From Bordetella parapertussis (GTDB lineage: Bacteria > Pseudomonadota > Gammaproteobacteria > Burkholderiales > SG8-41), in assembly GCA_945893125.1 (NCBI GenBank), contig CAMDDY010000003.1, positions 1 to 35,159 on the forward strand: a stretch of 35,159 bases of DNA, given 5' to 3'. A model generated the notes under the pieces. That model saw nothing but the letters and a program-made list of their open reading frames with translations, was not told the origin of the DNA and ran no database searches. Each line of letters starts with the position of its first letter. The first letter of the stretch is position 1. Positions 31,415-35,159 of the stretch are shown here, piece after piece. The translations under genes were made by a program, and so were the position numbers.

Positions 31415-32845
31415 CTATCCCTTGTTGGCCAGCACCGCCAAAAACTCACGCGCCGACAACGATTCGACGCCGAGGATGGCGTCGCGCACTTGCTCGACGC
31501 GCCGTGCCGGCAACACCATCGCGGCATTGTCGCGATACTTGGCGGAGATTTCGTCGCCAGTGAGCGCGCGTTCGCCCGTGCCGCGATTGATCGGCTCATG
31601 ATGCCGAAGGGTCTTGCCATTGCGCAATTTGATGACCACGCCGCCGGAGAAATATTTCGGATAGGTGGTGTCCGGATCGGCGGCGTAACTCACGCGCGAC
31701 GCCAGATCGAGAATCGTGGTGTTGCTTAAGGTGTCTTGCTCCAGTTCCGCCAGGCCGAAGCGGCCCAGCACCAGGCACGCCGCCGTGACGAACTGCACGC
31801 TGAATTTGGCGTCGTAGTCGTTGGCGGGTTTCACCTTGTTCGCTTCGGGCTGCGCGATGATGTGGATGGTCGGTTCGGGAATCAGCGCCTGCACAAACTC
31901 GATGTCTTCGGGCTTCAAGTTGTGCTTCTCGCGCAGCACCAGCGCGGCGTCGGCGCAGGCGTGGATCAGGTGGCAGATCGGATACGGCTTGATCGCCACT
32001 TCGCTGGTCTCCCAGCGTTCGCCCAAGCCGGCGGTGACGTCGGCGTAATCCACGTCGTCCTTCAAGCTTTGCAAATGACTTTGATACAAACCGAAGCGGC
32101 CTTCGTAGGTTTTGCTCGGCCCCACATAACCGTTGCGCGCGAGGTGCGCGGCGGTGATGCCCGCAACCCCCGCCCAGCCCGGATGCAGGCGCTTGTTCCA
32201 GGCGCCTTCTTCGAGAAACTCCTGACTGGCGGCGGCGGTGCTGCCGACGAAACCCTGTGCCATGGTCAACTGCCGGGCGTTGAGCCCATACAGCCAGCCG
32301 GCTTGCAGCGCACACGAAAAGTGCGCAGTGATGCCTGTCGGATGAAAACCAAAATGATGAAACCCGCCCTTGGCCGCGCCGCACACGCGCACCACGGTTT
32401 CGACGCCGAGGATGTACGCCGCGAGCAAATCACGCCCGCTGGCGTCGATGGATTCCGCCACACCCATGGCGCACGGCAACGCGCTGGCGGTCGGATGCAC
32501 GATCGCGCCGACGTGGGTGTCGTCGTAATCGAGGCCATGCACCAGCGCGCCATTCATCAGCACCGCGTCACGCAGCGGCAGTTTATCCGACAGGCCGATC
32601 AGGCTGCTGCCGCCGCTGCCCGCGATGCTGCGGATGCCCGACAGAATGTGATGCGCAAAGGCGTAGTGCGTGGAGGCGTAGGCAATGCCGATGGCGTCGA
32701 GCATCAGATACTTGGCGCGTTCGCGCACCGCCGGCGGAATCGCGTCGTAACTGAAACCGGCGACGTAATCGCTGAGTTTTTGCGAGACGGTGGGTTGTTT
32801 GGCCGATTGCGCGGCGACGGGGGTGTGTTTCTCAGGTGCGTTCAT
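31415..32845 (-). CDS. MmgE/PrpD family protein 2
   Basis: A 476-residue cytoplasmic protein of the 2-methylcitrate dehydratase / cis-aconitate decarboxylase family. It has RERAKYLMLDAIGIAYAS (41-58), LMNGALVHGLDYDDTHVGA (96-114) with HPTASALPCAMG after it, and HHFGFHPTGITAHFSCAL near 165-182. The HGLDYDDTH stretch is much closer to the family norm than in MmgE/PrpD protein 1, so the two may have different substrates. It starts 13 bp after Bug 8 on the minus strand, the same Bug-then-MmgE/PrpD order as at 6469-8920. Confidence 0.92.
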   Translation of the reverse strand: MNAPEKHTPVAAQSAKQPTVSQKLSDYVAGFSYDAIPPAVRERAKYLMLDAIGIAYASTHYAFAHHILSGIRSIAGSGGSSLIGLSDKLPLRDAVLMNGALVHGLDYDDTHVGAIVHPTASALPCAMGVAESIDASGRDLLAAYILGVETVVRVCGAAKGGFHHFGFHPTGITAHFSCALQAGWLYGLNARQLTMAQGFVGSTAAASQEFLEEGAWNKRLHPGWAGVAGITAAHLARNGYVGPSKTYEGRFGLYQSHLQSLKDDVDYADVTAGLGERWETSEVAIKPYPICHLIHACADAALVLREKHNLKPEDIEFVQALIPEPTIHIIAQPEANKVKPANDYDAKFSVQFVTAACLVLGRFGLAELEQDTLSNTTILDLASRVSYAADPDTTYPKYFSGGVVIKLRNGKTLRHHEPINRGTGERALTGDEISAKYRDNAAMVLPARRVEQVRDAILGVESLSAREFLAVLANKG

Positions 32846-32858
32846 GACGGCTCCTTGG

Positions 32859-33812
32859 TTAATTGCTGCGTATACCCGCTTCCTGAATCAGCTTGCGCCA
32901 GCGCGCGATTTCCTCGGACAAAAACTTGCCTAAATCCTGCGGCGTACCGCCGCCGGGGATCAAGCCGTGCCCCGACAGCCGCTCGCGGGTTTCCGGCGCT
33001 TTCAGCGTCTTGACGATTTCGCCGTTGATTTTTTGAATCACGGCAGCCGGCGTGCCCGCCGGCGCAAACAAACCAAACCAGCCGATCACCTGAAAACCCG
33101 GCAACCCCGATTCTGCCACTGTTGGGTATTCCGGGATTTCCGCCACGCGCGTGGTGCTGGTCACCGCCAGCGCGCGCAACTTGCCCGCCTTGACCTGCTG
33201 CAGCGCCGCCGGAATCGTCGAAAAATAAATCTGCACATTGCCCGCGATCAAATCGATCACCGCCGGCCCGCCGCCTTTGTACGCGATGCTGACGATATCC
33301 ACACCGGCTGTGCGTTTGAACAACTCGCCCGCGAGATGCGCGGTGGTGCCGCTGCCGGAATTGGCGTAATTGAGTTGGCCCGCGCGCGCCTTAGCGAGCG
33401 TAATCAACTCGCCGACGGATTTTGCCGGCACCGACGGGTTCACCACCAGCAGCAACGGCGCCGAGGCCACCAGCGCAATCGGCGCGAAATCTTTTTCCGT
33501 GTTGAACGGCAGTTTGGAATAGAGACTCGGATTCACCGGGAACGAGGTGATCGGCATCACCAGCGTGTGGCCATCCGGCACGGCGCGCGCCGCCAGCTCA
33601 ACACCGATGTTGCCCGATGCGCCGCTGCGGTTGTCGATGACCACGGTTTGCCCCCACGCCTCGGCGAGTTTCGCGCCGATCAGCCGCGCGGAAAAATCCG
33701 TGCCGCCGCCAGGTGCGGTGGGCACGATGAGGCGTATGGGTTTGGTCGGATAACCTTGTGCGGCGGCGGGCAGCAGCAGTGCGAGAATCATCAAACTGGC
33801 GAGACGTTTCAA
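32859..33812 (-). CDS. Bug-family substrate-binding protein 8
   Basis: A 317-residue periplasmic binding protein. I chose the TTG at 33812, which gives a normal signal peptide (MKRLASLMILALLLPAAAQG) and has AAGGG about eight bases upstream; a GTG at 33860 would add 16 basic residues and lacks a good site. Mature motifs are YPTKPIRLIVPTAPGGGTD (21-39), VVIDNRSGASGN (57-68), IAYKGGGPAVIDLIAGNV, and RWRKLIQEAGIRSN. It precedes MmgE/PrpD protein 2 by 13 bp. The 133-bp gap upstream holds AT-rich sequence (around 33875-33905) but no sure promoter. Confidence 0.9.
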   Translation of the reverse strand: MKRLASLMILALLLPAAAQGYPTKPIRLIVPTAPGGGTDFSARLIGAKLAEAWGQTVVIDNRSGASGNIGVELAARAVPDGHTLVMPITSFPVNPSLYSKLPFNTEKDFAPIALVASAPLLLVVNPSVPAKSVGELITLAKARAGQLNYANSGSGTTAHLAGELFKRTAGVDIVSIAYKGGGPAVIDLIAGNVQIYFSTIPAALQQVKAGKLRALAVTSTTRVAEIPEYPTVAESGLPGFQVIGWFGLFAPAGTPAAVIQKINGEIVKTLKAPETRERLSGHGLIPGGGTPQDLGKFLSEEIARWRKLIQEAGIRSN

Positions 33813-33945
33813 TGGGTTGCCCTTTTTCGGAATGCGCAGTTTGCCACATCCTGCGGCCACACGGGCGCAAGCAAAAAGTTCAATAAAAACATATGCTTAT
33901 AATACATCGTCTGAAGAGACAGGCCGCCGCGGCACGAATTCGCGT

Positions 33946-34719
33946 TTACCGCCCCTTGAACACCGGCTTGCGCTTCTCGGCAAACGCCTGCTGCGCTTCG
34001 CGGGCATCCTCGGTGTGCGATAGCTGTTCGGTGATGTTCTGCTCGTAGCGGTAACCGTCGCGTTGCGGCATGTTCTCGACCACGTTGTAAGCCTCCTTGG
34101 CCAGCCGGATCGCGAGCGGACTTTTACCGGCGATGTTACGCGCGATTTTCATCGCCTCATCCATCAACTGCTCGCGCGGGCCACACCACTCGATCACGCC
34201 CAAGCGATACAACTCCGCCGCGCTAAAACGCTCGCCAGTAAACACGATGCGCCGCCCGCGCGATTTGCTGAACAGCCGCGAGATAAACGCACAGCCGCCG
34301 GCGAGGCCCACGTCGATTTCCGGCATGCCGAACACCGCGTTGTCCGACGCCAGCATGATGTCGCAAGCGGACATCATGCCGAAGCCCGCGCCGAGCGCCG
34401 CGCCATTCACCGCCGCGATCACCGGTTTTTTGCATTCGCGGATCGCGTTGGCGTACTCGCGCGCGCCGCGATTGTGCCGCCAGTAGTCGCCCGGCTGCTT
34501 GGCCAAGCCGATGCGCTCTTTGATATCCGCACCCGCGCAGAACACCTTGCCCGCGCCGGTGAGCACAGCCACACGCACGTCGTCACGGTCGCTGAAGCTG
34601 TCGAAGGCATCAATGATTTCTTCGCGGAACTGCGCGTTTTGCGCGTTCACCGGCGGGCGATCCATGGTGACCACGGCGATATAGTCGCTGACTTCGACCT
34701 TGATGCATTGGTACGGCAT
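33946..34719 (-). CDS. Enoyl-CoA hydratase/isomerase (crotonase) family protein
   Basis: A 257-residue crotonase-fold enzyme acting on an acyl-CoA thioester. VTMDRPPVNAQN (18-29) and VFCAGADIKE (59-68) form the CoA and oxyanion region, NGAALGAGFGMMSACDI (105-121) the second, and FGMPEIDVGL (130-139) carries E134. In rat enoyl-CoA hydratase two glutamates act together; here the site of the first is G114 while the second is kept, so simple hydratase activity is doubtful. The start is MPYQCIKVEV, with AGGAA about eight bases ahead; a longer frame to 34797 is unlikely. No partner gene adjoins; Bug 8 lies 133 bp downstream in the same direction. Confidence 0.9.
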   Translation of the reverse strand: MPYQCIKVEVSDYIAVVTMDRPPVNAQNAQFREEIIDAFDSFSDRDDVRVAVLTGAGKVFCAGADIKERIGLAKQPGDYWRHNRGAREYANAIRECKKPVIAAVNGAALGAGFGMMSACDIMLASDNAVFGMPEIDVGLAGGCAFISRLFSKSRGRRIVFTGERFSAAELYRLGVIEWCGPREQLMDEAMKIARNIAGKSPLAIRLAKEAYNVVENMPQRDGYRYEQNITEQLSHTEDAREAQQAFAEKRKPVFKGR

Positions 34720-34786
34720 GGCGGGATTCCTGACGAGTTGAATGGAATCATTATGCCGGACAACGCTTCGCTGCCGCCACTGCGGA

Positions 34787-35013
34787 GTGCGATTCAAACT
34801 GATGCATGAGCATATTCATCGGCGCTTCTCTGCTACACGGCTCCTTCCCCTTCAGGGGGAAGGCGGGGATGGGGGTGGGGTGGAACAACGAGCAACGCGG
34901 ACTTGCTGTGCTGACGTCCAACCCCACCCCCATCCTAACCTTTCCCCTGAAGGGGAAGGGACTGTCTTTTGGGTTATGAAATCCATGTGCTTAGACATCA
35001 GTTTGAATCGCAC
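34787..35013. repeat. 18-bp perfect inverted repeats flanking a 227-bp segment
   Basis: GTGCGATTCAAACTGATG at 34787-34804 and its exact reverse complement at 34996-35013 bracket this segment, and similarity continues inward (AGCATAT versus AGCACAT). The right copy lies eight bases from the stop of an IS30-like transposase gene, so it is likely to be the terminal repeat of that element, with a second copy of the same end on the left. Confidence 0.7.
34842..34961. repeat. Large palindromic repeat (CCTTCCCCTTCAGGGG / GGGGATGGGGGTGGGG)
   Basis: The arms at 34842-34881 and 34920-34961 are inverted copies of about 40 bp with few mismatches, separated by 38 bp. It is a common extragenic palindrome type. 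It sits almost symmetrically inside the 18-bp repeats of 34787-35013. Confidence 0.8.
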
Positions 35014-35020
35014 GGCGGAT

Positions 35021-35158
35021 TCAAGTCTGAAGTGCAACCGCGTTATGATGCGAGTGTAGCTTCTTCCAGAAGACTTCGTGGGGTGTTTTGAAGCCGAGGC
35101 ATTTTCTGGGGCGATGGTTGAGGTAGTGCATGGCGGCAGAGATGTCTTTTTTGGTGAT
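35021..35158 (-). mobile_element. IS30-family transposase, C-terminal end (cut by window edge)
   Basis: The last 45 codons of a minus-strand reading frame that continues beyond the window. It reads AAMHYLNHRPRKCLGFKTPH, then EVFWKKLHSHH and a final VALQT, which is characteristic of the end of IS30-type DDE transposases. The stop TGA is at 35023-35021. The likely element end with its inverted repeat is at 34996-35013. Whether the transposase is intact cannot be seen. Confidence 0.85.
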
Positions 35159-35159
35159 T

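Noticed and set aside
33894-33903. TATAAT at 33898-33903 on the plus strand
   Set aside because: There is no plus-strand gene downstream and no -35 at a suitable distance; the match is in a short AT-rich stretch.
1-35159. CRISPR arrays, tRNA or rRNA genes
   Set aside because: No regularly spaced direct repeats and no tRNA- or rRNA-like sequence were seen; the repeats present are inverted and dispersed.

Overview
The window reads as a chromosomal segment of a GC-rich betaproteobacterium, most likely Burkholderiales or a relative. The evidence is a betaproteobacterial-style pur/sua5 cluster, a double-length dCTP deaminase, and above all eight Bug-family (TctC-like) periplasmic solute-binding proteins scattered among catabolic enzymes. 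I see no rRNA, tRNA or CRISPR array.

Region 1 (about 182-6294, all minus strand) is a compact housekeeping cluster transcribed purE-purK-purC-sbtA-sbtB-dcd-tsaC. It makes purine intermediates, deaminates dCTP and makes the threonylcarbamoyl-AMP used for tRNA t6A. Set inside it is an SbtA-type bicarbonate transporter with its PII-like partner SbtB. Two enzymes of the cluster, PurK and TsaC/Sua5, use bicarbonate and ATP, so the layout suggests a bicarbonate-supply module tied to nucleotide and tRNA-modification metabolism.

Region 2 (about 6400-22718) is accessory metabolism. Bug genes sit beside an MmgE/PrpD protein, a methyltransferase, a GFA/ABM/secreted-protein operon, and a GHL6-like glycoside hydrolase. 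Also here are a signal-less periplasmic-binding-like protein coupled to a METTL25-like methyltransferase, a GNAT acetyltransferase, an alpha/beta-hydrolase lacking its serine nucleophile, an FMN alpha-hydroxyacid oxidase and a nitroreductase.

Region 3 (about 22719-23075) is intergenic and holds the most striking non-coding signal. A perfect CRP-type palindrome is centred exactly 41.5 bp before the predicted start of a short RNA of about 70 nt. That RNA would consist of one hairpin whose loop shows two anti-Shine-Dalgarno motifs, followed by a rho-independent terminator.

Region 4 (about 23076-34719) is a further set of catabolic modules: carboxyltransferase / isocitrate-lyase-like / Bug / MFS; a lone Bug; MLE-type enolase / Bug; Bug / MmgE-PrpD; and a crotonase. 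No TctA/TctB membrane subunits accompany any Bug gene.

Region 5 (34787-35159) holds nested inverted repeats abutting the C-terminal end of an IS30-family transposase cut by the window edge. Palindromic extragenic repeats of at least four kinds occur in gaps across the window; three copies belong to one GTCATTCC...GGAATCCA-type family with covarying arms.
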